A DNA stretch of 64,000 nucleotides from Actinomortierella ambigua. Its lineage: Eukaryota > Mortierellomycota > Mortierellomycetes > Mortierellales > Mortierellaceae. Below, piece by piece: positions 1 through 11,273 of this stretch. The notes under the pieces were generated by a model. It ran no database searches. It was not told the origin of the DNA and was given only the letters and a program-made list of their open reading frames with translations. The translations under genes and the position numbers were made by a program. The DNA is taken from assembly GCA_016098155.1 (NCBI GenBank), contig JAAAJB010000047.1, forward strand, positions 34,526-98,525. Reading direction: 5' to 3'. Every line of letters starts with the position of its first letter. Position 1 is the first letter of the stretch.

Positions 1-34
1 CATGCATGGCCCCTTCGCCCACTTTTTTCTTCTT

Positions 35-1671
35 CTAAGCAAACATCTTGGCAAAGGCCTTCTTCTCCTTCTCGCGCTTCGCCGCCAGCTTGGCCTTGAC
101 TCCCTCGAGCTCCTTGAGGACGGCGGTATCCTTGGGGCTGAGTTTGAGTGCCATCTCCAGATCCAGTTTGCCACCCTCGAGATCCGACGACTTTGTCTTT
201 GCCAAGCCGCGACGGAAGTAGGCCTTTGTCTGATCAGCGGGGCTAACAAAGCGCTCCTGGTCCTCAAACTCGAGCACGCTCGTCATGTCCCGAATCGTGG
301 TCTCGTACCGTTCCAGCTTGAGCGCACAGAATCCACGGTTCAAAAAGCAAGGGACCTTGACCTTGTAATACTCCTGCTTGAACTGGTCCGTATCCTTCTT
401 CTCACTATCGGCATCCAGCGTCTTCTCCTGCAGATACCGGATCGCCTTTTGGTACTTGCGCATCGCCAACGCGTACTGGCCCTGTTTGAACAGCTTGTTG
501 CCCAGATCCTTTAACGTTTGCGCAATCTGCAGCAGCTCCTCGTCCTTGCGCGGTGCTCCCGTGTCGTCCTCGGGCCAGTCGGCGTACGCGTCTCCGTCGG
601 CACCGACTGCTGGCACGCCGTCGTCCTCGCCCTCGGCCAGCTCACCGCAGTCGGCAATCAGGACCGGTTGGTCTGGCGCGTCGCCCTGACCCTTGGGTGT
701 ACGCTCGATCTCGCGGACGATGGACTGTCCCTTGAGGACTTGGCCGAACACGACGTGCTAGAAAAGAGAGCAAGCAGAACAAAATGGGAAATTAGCGACA
801 AAAAAAAATAAAATAAAAGGAGAGTGAGAGAAACAAAAAAAAAAAAAAAATCTGTATCTTTTGCGTTACCTTTCCGTCCAAGTGAGGGGTAGGGACCGTG
901 GTAACAAAGAACTGGGCTATTTGTTACGGGTTGATCAAAGAGGTGTGGAGGTGTGAGCGCTTCCTTTCTGTTGCGTGTGTCCAGCATGTTTCCCCATGTT
1001 GAAATTCTCCACCCTCCTGTTTCACACACGATAGGTTTCGATCATCCAAAGTAACCATAGTTCGCTCCATACATCCGTTGGTGCCAGCGCCGGCGTTGGC
1101 CATTGACAACAAGAATGGTCGATCGTGCTTCAACTTGAAGTTCTCGTCCTCAAACTTGAGGCCATAGATCGACTCGCCTCCTGTGCCGTTCTGTGCTGTA
1201 AAGTCGCCACCCTGGATCATAAAGCCCTGTTGTGAGATAGAGAGAGAGAGAGAGAGAGTCAGTCAGGTCAGTCATACACTGCTAGAACCACACAGGTAAC
1301 GTCGCCCTCCCAAGGAAAGAGTTCCCCTTTCCCCACTTGCCTGAATGATACGGTGGAATGGAGATCCCTTGTAGTGCAAGGGCTTGCCCGTGGAAGGACC
1401 AATGCCCTTCTCGCCTGTGCAGAGTGCGCGAAAGTTCTCAGCCGTCTTTGGTGTGACATCGCTATACTGAAGAGGAGGAAGAGGAAAAGAAAGACCAAAA
1501 AGTATTTTATCGTGTGGTTGAGTATTGTTTGATCAGGGCAATCAATCATGTACCCTCTTGGTTCTCTGTCTCGTCTTGATGCACGTGCGCCTGCGTTACC
1601 AGCTCAAAGACAATACGGCCAATAGACTCACCGCCAATGGTGATATCGAAAAAGCAGCGCGGGTTTGGCAT
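35..1671 (-). CDS. CPR6: Cyclophilin-40 type peptidyl-prolyl isomerase (Hsp90 co-chaperone)
   Basis: PPIase and Hsp90 co-chaperone of the Cyp40/Cpr6 family, expected in the cytosol. The model has five exons (1671-1600, 1466-1341, 1226-1073, 916-870, 757-35) and gives 373 residues, the usual Cyp40 length. The cyclophilin domain is residues 1 to about 175. It shows FHRII near 61-65, [12 protein letters not shown] from about 73, and SQFFVTT. The C-terminal half is a TPR region, with a lysine-rich end. The start [10 protein letters not shown] is typical. Intron 2 begins with GC (GCAAGT) rather than GT; all other introns are GT-AG. Intron 3 is broken by a (GA)n run and intron 4 by a run of 16 A. 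A perfect heat-shock element lies 145 bp upstream of the ATG, fitting heat and HSF control. The next gene on the left is outside the window. The family call is firm; the paralogue (Cpr6 or Cpr7) is less certain. Confidence 0.93.
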
Positions 1672-2106
1672 GGTGGATGAGGTTGTGGTTAGAAATGGAG
1701 AAAAGAAGGGGAAGGGGCGAATGGAGGAATGAGAGACAAAAGAGATTCCCACAATAACAGGGGTAGGGCGAGGTAGAAAAGGGCTTTTTTTTTTTACCAC
1801 CCGAGCGGATCTCCGTTCTGGAACGTTCCCCTCTGTTATCGAATACGGGTCTCTCTCTAAATGCACGCACGTGGACTGAATGGTGGGCCTACCACCATCC
1901 CACCATCCCACCCTTCCCATCCTCTTTGGGCCATGGGCACACAGACTGAAACCAAAAGAAGCAAAACAAAAAAAAATTGATGCTTATTTTACTTTGGTAT
2001 TTGGGTGTTTTGGATGGTCATAATCAAGTCATTATCTCTCTCTTCCGTGGGGGATAGGGATGGGGATAGAGATTCTCTTCTCCTCCCCTTTTTTTTTCTT
2101 TATGTT
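1672..2106. other. Intergenic: Cyp40 promoter / RhoGEF 3' side
   Basis: This spacer lies between the Cyp40 start and the stop of the next minus-strand gene. It holds the heat-shock element, a T9 run and pyrimidine-rich tracts. No gene is seen. Confidence 0.6.
1816..1828. promoter_or_regulatory. Heat-shock element (three alternating units)
   Basis: TTCTGGAACGTTC is a perfect three-unit nTTCnnGAAnnTTCn element, the trimeric binding site of heat-shock factor. It sits 145 bp upstream of the Cyp40 start codon in the 435-bp space before the RhoGEF 3' end. Hsp90 co-chaperone genes are classic HSF targets. Function is inferred from motif and position. Confidence 0.65.
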
Positions 2107-5100
2107 TTACTCGCTCGCGTTGAGCGACAGACCCTCAAAGAACTTGGTGGTCATGGACTCGTCCTTGAATTGCAACATATAGATGATGCTCATCTTCTCT
2201 TGCGGGTTCATCAACGTGATCGCCAGCTTCTTCGCCCCCACCAATTCCAAGCAATCCTGCTGCACAATCACGTTGTCAATCACCCGCCGCTGCTTGTCCA
2301 GCAGCATCACATACAGCTTGACATAGCCCGAGGGCATCTCCCGTCGGATCTCGCATCGCGCCGTTCCCAGGTTTACCCACTGTCCATGGTCACCTGCCTG
2401 GATCAGCAACTTGATCTCTGCCGGCGGGTACATCGACGTCTGCGTCTGCTTCACAGGCACCTCGCGCTTGGGTTGCACCACTGTCGACGCCAACGAGTCG
2501 CCGCGCGAAAGGACGGGCGCCATGCTATGGGCCAGGTTCGGGTCATGCATCGCCCGGTCCTTCGTCCGCTGGAATGCCATGCAAAACTCATCGGCCTCTC
2601 GGATCGAGTTGAGCGCCACCAGATACCACTGGACGGCATTGCCCATGTCCATCGAGACCGAGACATCCGTCTCTGAAGACCGGCGGAAGATCGTCGATGG
2701 GACAATCCACGCATTCAACACCAGCTGGCTCATCTCCACCGTCGTCACTGCCATCGCTAACCGGTTCGACGTCGTCAATCGCAGCTCCACAATCACATCG
2801 TCGTCCTCCACCAGTGGGTCCCAGTCCTCTCGCCACAGGAACACATCGCATGGCCGCGTCTTGAACATCACCTCCCGTGCTGACACTGCATCGCCCTTTG
2901 CGATCACACGACCTCGAGTTCCGCTTCGTGCTAATGTGTTGGTGCGGCGCATGCTCTGTTGTGGAGATGGAATAGGGGAACACAAAGAGGTCGAATTGTT
3001 TAGCGAGTCGGACATGACCGAGAAACAAACAAATAAAAAATGGAAACAAAATTGTTCGATACCAAAAAAGGGCACTCTAACACTTACCATACGATTGTTC
3101 ATGGGTGGACGACCGTTGCCCATGCCAGGACCTCCAGGGCCTCCTGGGCCTCCTGGGCCTCCGGCTCCCATCATAGGGGGTCCACCGGGGCCCATCATAG
3201 GAGGTCCTCCAGGACCCATCATAGGCGGTCGACCAGGAGACATGGGCGACATAGGTGGTCTGAAGCCAGGCGAGCCTGGAGGTGGCGGACCATGCATCAT
3301 GGGTGGACGTGGGCTACCCATGGCCAGCATGGGAGGGCCGCCAGGGCCACCAGGGCCACCGGGGCCATGGAAGGAAGGCGACAGAGGGGCGCCGTTGGGA
3401 TCGAAGCGGGGCGACATTGGTGAGATGGGTGCGCTCATCATTGGGCGTGGTGGGGGAGGACCTCCAGGACCACCGTGGTTGACGGTCTGGCTACGCTGCA
3501 TGCCCTGGGCCTTTGCGGCATCCTGGCCCTGGCAGTTGTTGACAAAGTGGAGCCAATCCTCCTTGACGTTGTGGTTGGGCACAAAGACACGGGCTTTGAC
3601 ACGGTTGACGATATTGAGCTCCACAATTGCCTCATGTTCCTCCAGTGTGCCATCATCCGCGGAGACGTGTCGGATCGCCAAGGGTGGGAACAAGAGCCAA
3701 AAGGTCGAAAACACGCCCTCGGGGTTATTTTCCACCTCAGTCGGTGTCTTTATCCTGCAAATTAACAGCAGGTCCGAGAGCAGCAGCACGTGGCCGTCAT
3801 CAAATCGCTCGTTGATCCCGTCACCGGACGTAATGTCCACCCGATAGTCGCCTCGGAGGACAACATGTCGCTCAATCATCGCCAGCGAAAGCGCGCAAGC
3901 CTTGGGCTGCATTGTGAACAGGTCCAGCACCTGGGCCGTGTCCAACTCGCGCTCCAATGCCTGCATTTCTTCGATCGCTGGTGGTCCCTGAGGTGGCTGC
4001 TGTTGCTGTTGAGGGTCCATGCCCGGTGACAAGGGCGAGGGTGGCAGGCCAGGAGAGATTGCATTACCCCGCGGAGGGAATCCGGGCGAAGTCTGCTCCG
4101 AATTCTGGATAGGTGGGGAAGGAAGGGCGTTCCGGAGGGCTGACATGCTGGAAATACCAGAAAGGGCAGGCGAGGCTGGATGGCGAGCCGTGCCCGGGAC
4201 GTCAATGTTGACAAGTCGCACAAGCGCATCCAGTCTCATAAAGGCTGACTCGAGCGCTTCAAAGTCAGGTGTCCCACGCTCTGATCCCTCGAGAACACGC
4301 TATGTTGTCAGTAGAAGGCGAAAGAGAGTATGAGGATTCTTGGTGTTCTCTAGGAGACATTATTAGATAGCTGCATCAGAACATCCTAACGACAGAAAAT
4401 GTACCATAAAGACTCTTCGGTAATGCTGAAGACGCTCAATTGGCTTCATCATAAAGGTATCCAGCGTGACATGCTGTACTTGCTCTGCCGCAATTTGCTA
4501 AATTTAAACGAATGAAGGGTGAGATGCAAATGTTAGTATAGAGGGAGGGTGGTGGTGTGTACACCAGAGTCATTGTTTTCTCTCCGTAAAGGAGTATCGA
4601 GATGTATCCAATCAACTGAACACGAGAGGAACATACTGCCAAGATATCTTGCAGACGGCCATTGTTCACAATCTCAGGCCAGTTGTCCAGATAAGGAATG
4701 TGATTCTTGCAGTAGTTGGAGTAGGTCTCCTCCATGCTATCAATGAACCACACGAGGATCTGACCCAGAGTGGCCATGGTATCTTCGCTCGAATGGACTT
4801 CGGTGAGTCTCTTGGTCAGCTTTCGGTTGATGGAGTAGATCTCCTCGATATTCCTGAGCATGTTGTCAACCTCCTGCGGAGGCAGGTCATCCGAGGTCCA
4901 TCCCGCAGAGACACGCTATTAAGAGATGTGATATCAGATGAAAGGGGGTTATGATCAATGAAAATGAAACTATCCAGATTTCAACCGATTGATTGCAAAA
5001 AAGAAACGATGCCATTTTGAGGTCGAGCTATTTCAACCCAACAATAGACGGAGTGTGTACCTGTAGAAGCACCTTGAGATCCGCAACGTACTCTTTCTCC

Positions 5101-5685
5101 GTCTCGACAAGATCGTCAATCGGATTGAGGGACCGCGGTGACTGCACGGGCGCGGACTGCTCATAGGCAGGCCGTTGCAGCTACACAAGTCGTGATAAGA
5201 GATGACCAAGGTGCGTTAGTAAGACCAAAGGAATGAACGTTGCTCAAGTCGGTGTGGAGTTGTGGAGGTGAGATAGAAACTTGCTTGGTACTCTACTTCC
5301 CCCCAAGAATAGAAACTAGATATACAACCATTGGGAGACATGTGCACATGGTCTCAACAGGGGCAGGATGAAGCTTACATGAGGCGGGATGGGGCGGAGT
5401 GGCTGTTGCTGATGCATGTGGGCTGGACCAGGTCCAGGATGACGAGGGCCCTCAGGGTAATGGGGCTAAGAATGCATGCAGAAGAGACTGGTTAGCTGAT
5501 TGTCCAAAACCAACAAGTGCCCAAAAAAAGCAACAATCGGCCAGTTGGAATGGCCAAGGCACGATTCGATCGAGGGCATTGTAAGAGGAGGGATCATCAA
5601 GGGAGAGGAGGAAAAAAAAAGGAGTGGCAAGGTGGAGTATTACTCTGTTGGGGGGACCACCCATAGGCATACGAGGTCCTTCCAT
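2107..5685 (-). CDS. RhoGEF with DH and PH domains and a proline/glycine-rich linker
   Basis: Predicted guanine-nucleotide exchange factor for a Rho/Cdc42-type GTPase, acting at the cell cortex. Seven exons (5685-5644, 5465-5379, 5180-5061, 4915-4637, 4497-4405, 4299-3088, 2955-2107) join in frame to 893 residues. The DH domain runs from about residue 65 (LVETEKEYVADLKVLL) to about 245. It includes TLDTFMMKPIERLQHYRRVF, the conserved DH helix with the PxxRLxxY core. A PH domain follows at about 335-450 (GHVLLLSDLLLICR; DWLHFVNNC). Then comes a collagen-like stretch of GGPP, PPMM and GGPG repeats to about residue 610. The 280-residue C-terminus has PH-like stretches but no family I can name. 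The ATG at 5685 has a good context and follows a pyrimidine-rich leader. No named yeast orthologue can be assigned. Confidence 0.88.
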
Positions 5686-6371
5686 GGTGCGTTGCGAATT
5701 TCAGGGGCAGAAGTCAGGAACGGTGTGTGGTTTTGAGTGGGGGGGGGAAGGGAAGGGAGATCGAGCGTGGAGAAGGTAGAAGGAGGGAAAGGGTCAAAGG
5801 AACAGGAAAGAATGGAAGACTGGGAGGAGAAAGAGTGAGAGTGAGAAAGAGAAGGAAGGAGAGAGAGGAGAGAAGAGAGAGGTGGGGGAAGTGTGGGTTT
5901 GTTCAGGTGGAAAGGAAGTGGAGCAGACAAAGGGCTGAAGAAAAAAAAAAGAAGAAGAGGAAAGGGAAAAGAGGCCCTTCATTTGTCCACCATCCAAACC
6001 CTGCTGGGCGACCGGGGAAGGGGGATAGGTAACAAATCATGTACAGTTGCCAAAGTACGCCTTGTTCATTGGCTCACCAACCAGTCCACCAGGTTGAGTT
6101 CGCGTCTTCTTTGGGGAGACGGGGGGGGGGGTCGCGTTACGCTGCATACTTTCTCCGCTTGCCCATGTACCCTCGCAGCCTCCTTTCACTGCAAAAGTGT
6201 GCAGCATGCGCACAACCGATCTCTCTCCCGCTTTGCTTTGATAGTCCAACAACCGAGAAGCTGTTGACGTTCTTTCCACCCTCCTCTACCCCTCCCCCAC
6301 CTGTGCGGCGCTTTGGCCCACGAGTTCATACAACTGTCAACCACGACAATTTTTAGGGAGTGAAAAAAATA
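5686..6371. other. Intergenic: purine/pyrimidine-rich RhoGEF leader
   Basis: From about 5730 to 5990 the plus strand is almost pure purine (GGA/GAAA), so the RhoGEF leader is pyrimidine-rich, as is common for fungal promoters and 5' UTRs. The rest, to 6371, shows no gene. Confidence 0.5.
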
Positions 6372-7325
6372 TTAATATATCGTAGCTGAGACGAGAGCAC
6401 ATTTTCTTTCTGTTCTCAGATCTAGCGTGTGCTCTGCGAGTTCATATATACAAAAAGTGCATGGCAAAGAGCTCTTCGTCTCTCCTCTTTTCCTCAGGCC
6501 TCTCCTTTTTTCATTAATGAAAAAAAAAGTGTTGTCAAAGGCTCGTTGTCTCCCCTTTAGGCGATACTTCATATGACAGGCATGCACCCAACTGCTTAGA
6601 AGCGGAGAACCCTAAACAAGCCAAAAAAAGCAGACAACACGTCATATCCATGTCGTGGCTCACCCCAATCGCCGTATAATCGCCCTGCAATGAACGAAAA
6701 CAATAATGGGTGCGCTTACCATCGTAGGTTCGTTGTGTGGTGGCGATGCGGGCTGTTGTTTGTGCTGCAACCTTTGTTGCGGTGGAAATTGTAGAGGTGG
6801 TTCTTCTGGAGTGTGGGTGATTAGCGGTAAAGATTGCAGGGGCGGAAGCATTGGCGGGTTTTGATGCTGCTGGTATTGGTGCTGTTGCCCATGGCTATTA
6901 TTGTTGTGTTGGAACGACGGCTGTTGTGGTGGCCGCGGGAGACAATGATGCGTGTGAGACCGGTTTAAATTCGTGTACTGAGTCTGAGACGGGCGGATGT
7001 ACGCTGCTGAGTGCGATGGAGGATGGAGAAACGGAGGTTCGTTGTACCCAGCCGATTGTTGTACGTACTGTGATCGAGACCGCGATAGAGCAAACTGCTG
7101 GTGCTGGTGATGGTGCTGGTGTTGGTGTTGGTGTTGGTGCTGGTGTTGGTGTTGGTGTTGATGTTGATGTTGGTGTTGGTGATGGTGTTGCTGCTGCTGC
7201 TGTTGCTGTTGCTGATGTTGCTGCTTCTGCTGCTGCTGTTGAAGATATTGCTGTTGATACAGAGGGGCGGGAGCAGGGGATGGAAGAGGCTGGTGGGGAT
7301 GAAAGTGTGGAGACCGCTGTTCCAT
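6372..7325 (-). CDS. Putative Gln/His-rich low-complexity protein (tentative model)
   Basis: I do not recognise this gene. The ATG at 7325 opens a 606-nt exon (7325-6720) encoding Q runs, a long alternating His-Gln tract and Pro-rich stretches. It ends at a good donor (ATG|GTAAGC). A 21-nt micro-exon (6684-6664, GDYTAIG) and a last exon 6611-6372 keep the frame, giving 288 residues. The last exon has no recognisable fold, so the 3' end could be wrong. If the first donor is not used, the frame closes at 6660. A cag acceptor just upstream of the ATG suggests a 5' UTR intron. The His-Gln tract comes from a hexanucleotide (CACCAA) repeat. It could be a prion-like regulator or a non-coding repeat. 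Confidence 0.4.
7095..7260. repeat. Hexanucleotide TTGGTG / CACCAA repeat and CTG/CAG run
   Basis: The plus strand shows repeated TTGGTG units with a few TTGATG and GGTGAT variants, then CTG/TTG triplets. On the minus strand it would encode alternating His-Gln, then poly-Gln. Confidence 0.85.
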
Positions 7326-8098
7326 CGTGTGCAACGCTGTTTGTGTTGGTAAGGAATGGTTAATTGGTGGGACAGAGGTCAAAAAAAATTCCTAGCGTTC
7401 TAGAAGACTTCGAGAAGTCTGTTCCTTTTCGGTGTAAACTGATGCAATGTCGAAGGAGGAGAGCAATGATGCAAAAAACTGAGATTGCTGTCTTTCTCGA
7501 TTCCAAGCCTGGTGAAGAGACATTATAAAGCCAAAGGGTTCGCCCAACTGTCCCTTGCTCCTCCCCTCTCCGAGATTCTTTTCGTTCGCCTAGTGAGCGT
7601 GCAACTTGAGACAGAAGCGAGCTGCTGTTGGACTGCAGCTTCCTGTTACCTCCTAGGCAATATGTGCTGAAACGATAGTAAACGCACACCCACCTCCGTC
7701 GACCCCCTTTCTAGCACTCTACATTTAGCAACGACCATCTAAGCGACTGCTACCGCGCGCTCCTGCGTACCTGGGTGATACAGAGAGAAGTTCCTAAAGA
7801 AAATAAAACATGGAGGTAAGGTTGTTCTTTTTATTCTACTGCTCTCTTTCTCCTTCTCCTCTTGCAGATCGAATGGTCTATAGTACGAGTTTGAGAAGAC
7901 AATCAAAATAACCAAAGAAAAAAAATGCTTGACACACAACTTAAACAACAAAAAAGTACAACAGGACACAATTGACCCCTGCTCCTCTATCGTCCATGGA
8001 TTACATCAAGAACAGGGGCATTGGTTGGTCCTGTGAATAGAAACAAAGGGGATGAAAGGCCTCAGGCTATCTTGATAAAAAAAGGGATGGGCTGGTCT
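7326..8098. other. Intergenic / 5' region without a supported gene
   Basis: No coding exon could be supported on either strand. It is the upstream side of the Q/H-rich model and the 3' side of the uL29m gene. Confidence 0.45.
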
Positions 8099-8831
8099 TT
8101 AAGCCTTCATTGCCGTCTCTGCTGTGCTGGACAAAGGAGCTTCCTTCTTTGCTGCTGCTGCAATGTGCTCGTCCGCGAGCTTCTGCAGCTTTTGTGCCTC
8201 AACCCATGCCGACCGACGCTCGTGCAGCACAAACTTGATCCGGGCCATCGACTTTTTGCACTATTGGCGTCCATCCATTATTCAAAAAAAAAGCAACAGG
8301 TATGTTAGGGTTGTGATGGTGATCAAGATCAGTCAGTGGGTATCCGATCCCATTGTAGATCCCGAAGCGAAAACACCCAAATAGTGAGATATTGCTTACC
8401 TTTTGAGTGCGACCCTTGTTGGAGAAGTATTGCTTGGAGATGTGGAATCGGCGAGCCTCCTCCTTCTGCGAGGCGAGCATGTTGCGCTCTTTGAGCAAAA
8501 CATACCACAGCTTGTGGAGATCATCAAACGACTTCAAACGCAACTCGCTGGCTCTCCAAGCACGACCTAAGAAACGTGAAAACAGCACACAAAAGTCAGC
8601 CACCTGTGTAAAAAAAACCCCCTCCCGTGTTCATGTGGGTGTGTGGATCCGGTCGGAATAGCTATGGCATGGTGAGCGCCTTGTGTTGGTCTTGAGCGTC
8701 CCCGTACCTGTCCACTGTTTCTCGGTAGGGAGGGAGATGCCATTCTCAAAGAACTCCTCGACACCCCTTGGCCGAAAGGCAAGCTGCTTGAGTCTGTTGA
8801 GGGAGGGGAAGGATCGCGAGAAGAAATTCAT
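8099..8831 (-). CDS. MRPL4: Mitochondrial large-subunit ribosomal protein uL29m
   Basis: Component of the mitochondrial ribosome large subunit (bacterial L29 / MRP-L47 family). Three exons (8831-8708, 8566-8400, 8260-8099) give 150 residues. The start [11 protein letters not shown] is basic and hydroxylated, like a mitochondrial presequence. The family core runs from about residue 42: [14 protein letters not shown], then [15 protein letters not shown], and the later [14 protein letters not shown]. The C-terminus is an alanine/lysine helix. Length is at the short end for fungal members. It is divergent to the LRR gene across a 298-bp shared promoter region. Confidence 0.88.
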
Positions 8832-9129
8832 GACACAGACGTGGAACGAGGTATAGTGCTAGAGATGCGAATGAAAATGAACGGCCTCTCGAAAGCGGAC
8901 ATTGTCCTCAAAGATCCGGACCCCAAACACATCATACTCTTCGGCCACTGGGCACAGGTGGCACTTGGCAGTCACAAGGTTTGCCTCATGGTAAACAATC
9001 GCGACCTAAAGTCTTTATTTTTTTTTCTTCTTTCGCCTCTGCAACCTTCACAACAGCCAGCCAGCCAGCAGGAGTCGCTTCTCTTTCAAGGAACTCGTAC
9101 CTCCACCTCCCCCCACTCTTCCTCTCAAC
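8832..9129. promoter_or_regulatory. Divergent promoter region (uL29m / LRR gene)
   Basis: This 298-bp interval separates two start codons that point away from each other, so it must hold both promoters. It contains a T11 run near 9018-9028. No clear TATA box or factor site was identified. Confidence 0.5.
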
Positions 9130-11063
9130 ATGAAGCTCACACCTATACTTCTCTCCTCGCTGGCCAACAAGCCACTGGAGGAGATCAAGGAGTTCAACCT
9201 GGCCAATAAAGGCATCAACCATATCGAGGATATCTCCATGTGCACAAATCTGCACAAGCTCAACCTGTCCTCCAACAGCCTCAACTCCACCGACTCGATC
9301 TCAGGTCTCCAGCATCTCCCGGCTATCACATTGCTCAACCTCAGCCAGAACCAGCTCGACTCGTTTGAGGGCTTGCAGCGCCTGAAGACGCTCTTTGTCC
9401 TCAACATGTCCCACAACGACCTGAACCGTATCTCGATGCACGTACAAAAGCTCGAAAGCCTCAAGGCCATCATCCTCAACCACAACCGTATCAAGACCGT
9501 CGAGCACCTTGGCGCGCTCACAGAGCTCAACACCATCGTGCTCTCCCACAATAAGATCCAGGCCTTGCCCAGTTTTCCCACGTTGACCAAGCTGACCAAG
9601 CTGTCGGCTGCCCACAACGAGTTGCGCCAGATTCCTGACCTTTCCGAGAACGGCATGCTCAAGGAATTGCGCCTCAACCACAACAAGCTCATCACCATCC
9701 CTGACTCGCTGAGGCGGTGTACAGCCCTCGATATTTTGGATCTCGGTCACAATATGCTGCGAGAATGGTCCGATATTGCCGCTCTTGGGTCCTTGGTCCA
9801 TCTTGTCAATCTCAATCTGCAGGGCAACCCTATCTGTGAGAAGTCAGATTATCGCGAAAAGGTAAGCCCACTGGTATCCTTGTGTATTACCCTGTTGAAA
9901 GCATGTTTATTGGCGAATCATGAATATTCACGCATGTGAATGTATCATACTAGATTCTTGCGCTGGTGCCATCGCTGCGCGTTCTTGATGGCGAGCGATT
10001 TGACCCCAGATTCTTGGAGATCAAGGCCAAGCGTGCAGAACACAAGAAGAAGATGGAGGAAATGAGCAAGAAGAAGGAGGACCTCGAGAAGAAGAAGCTG
10101 CTCAAGAAGTTGAAGCGTGGAGAGATCAAGCCTGAGGATGTCGACCCCAATCTGCTGGATGAGGTGGAGAAGTATGAGCGGAAAAAGAAGAAGGACAAGA
10201 AGGAGGACGAGGCAAAGGAGTCCCGTAAGAAATCCAAGGAGGACGCCAAGGCATCCAAGAAGGCAAAGAAGGCCAGTGGCGATGATGACAAGAAGACAAA
10301 GAAGAAGTCCAAGGATGGAAAGGATGCCGAAAAGGCGACAAAGAAGGACAGCAAGATCAAGAAGCGGTCGCGTGACAACGAGGACATGGAGGACGAAAAG
10401 AGCGGACGGGACAAGAAGAAGGCCAAGTCGTCGTCGTCGTCGCTGTCGAGCATGTTCAAGGGTCAGGGACCACGGCCGCTGGTCGCACTGCAGGCTGCCA
10501 CAACGGAGGACGTTGAGATGGACCAAGCAGACAAGGCTGAGAAGGCGGAGCAAAAACGTGCCGAAAAGGAAGCACGCAAGGAGGCCAAGAAGGAGGCCAA
10601 GAAGACAGCGCGCAAGGAAGCCAAGAAGGAGAAAAAGACTGGAACAACAGTCGCTGCCTCGAAGAATAGCGAGCCAACATCGATTGAGGAGGACAGCTTC
10701 TTCGCCAAGCCAACAGCAGAGGAGGCCCAACGTAAGAAAACCAAGATTGAGCAGGCGGTACTCAAGCCTGCAGAGGCCCCCAAGGCAACCGCGGAAGCTC
10801 CCGCGGGCAAGAGAAAGCAGCAGCAACAGCAGACCAAGGCAGCGCCAGCACCAGCATCGTCCGCCAACATACCCAATGCCAGCAACCATCTCTCGGTGGA
10901 CCGTGTTTTGGACCCGGCAGAAGCAGCCAAGGCCAAGTCGGGCGTGGTTGCAGTGGTGGACAAGTCACAGCAGCTGGCGAAGAAGAACAAGAAGCCCAGC
11001 TTCGACGTCTCAGCACTGGCCACGGGAGACGACATGTTTGGCTCTGGTGGAGGCTGGGATTAA
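9130..11063 (+). CDS. Leucine-rich repeat protein with lysine-rich C-terminal tail
   Basis: Two exons (9130-9861, 9954-11063) encode 613 residues. Residues 1 to about 240 are a run of about nine to ten SDS22-like LRRs (LxxLxLSxNxL spacing; repeated LNLS, LSHNKI, LRLNHNKL). An LRR-cap-like close follows (LVPSLRVLDGERF), which the intron splits just before. From about residue 265 the protein is coiled-coil-like and extremely Lys/Glu/Ala-rich, with KKEDLEKKKLLKKLKRGEIKPEDVDP-like charged repeats. It ends in FDVSALATGDDMFGSGGGWD. Such tails are common in nucleolar or RNA-associated proteins, so nuclear location is an inference. I cannot assign a named orthologue. Confidence 0.85.
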
Positions 11064-11273
11064 GAAGTCGAGTATGTGGAACAGACAGTTGTCCGTATCC
11101 AAAGAAGATAAAAAAAGTATTGCTCAAGTAGGCCCATGTGTCTCTCGCTCCGCATCGTGTCTCGTTTTCATATGTTCTTGTGTTCTTGAGAGTGTCTGAA
11201 GGAGTGTGTATAATTTATTTTTTTTCCTTGGCCCAACCTTTGCTTGTGACATTGCACGCAGGAATGCATCGCC

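Noticed and set aside
2411..3847. Long frame antisense to the RhoGEF, with collagen-like repeats
   Set aside because: It is the reverse-strand reading of the Gly/Pro repeats of the real gene.
4300..4404. Extra exon between DH exons of the RhoGEF (reads ENTKNPHTLF in one frame)
   Set aside because: It has an in-frame TAG in every usable phase and no GT donor. Direct joining of the flanking exons restores a normal DH domain.
10117..11199. Long Arg-rich frame overlapping the LRR gene tail
   Set aside because: It is the +1 shadow of a Lys/Ala-rich coding stretch (AAG repeats read as Arg/Gly/Ser).
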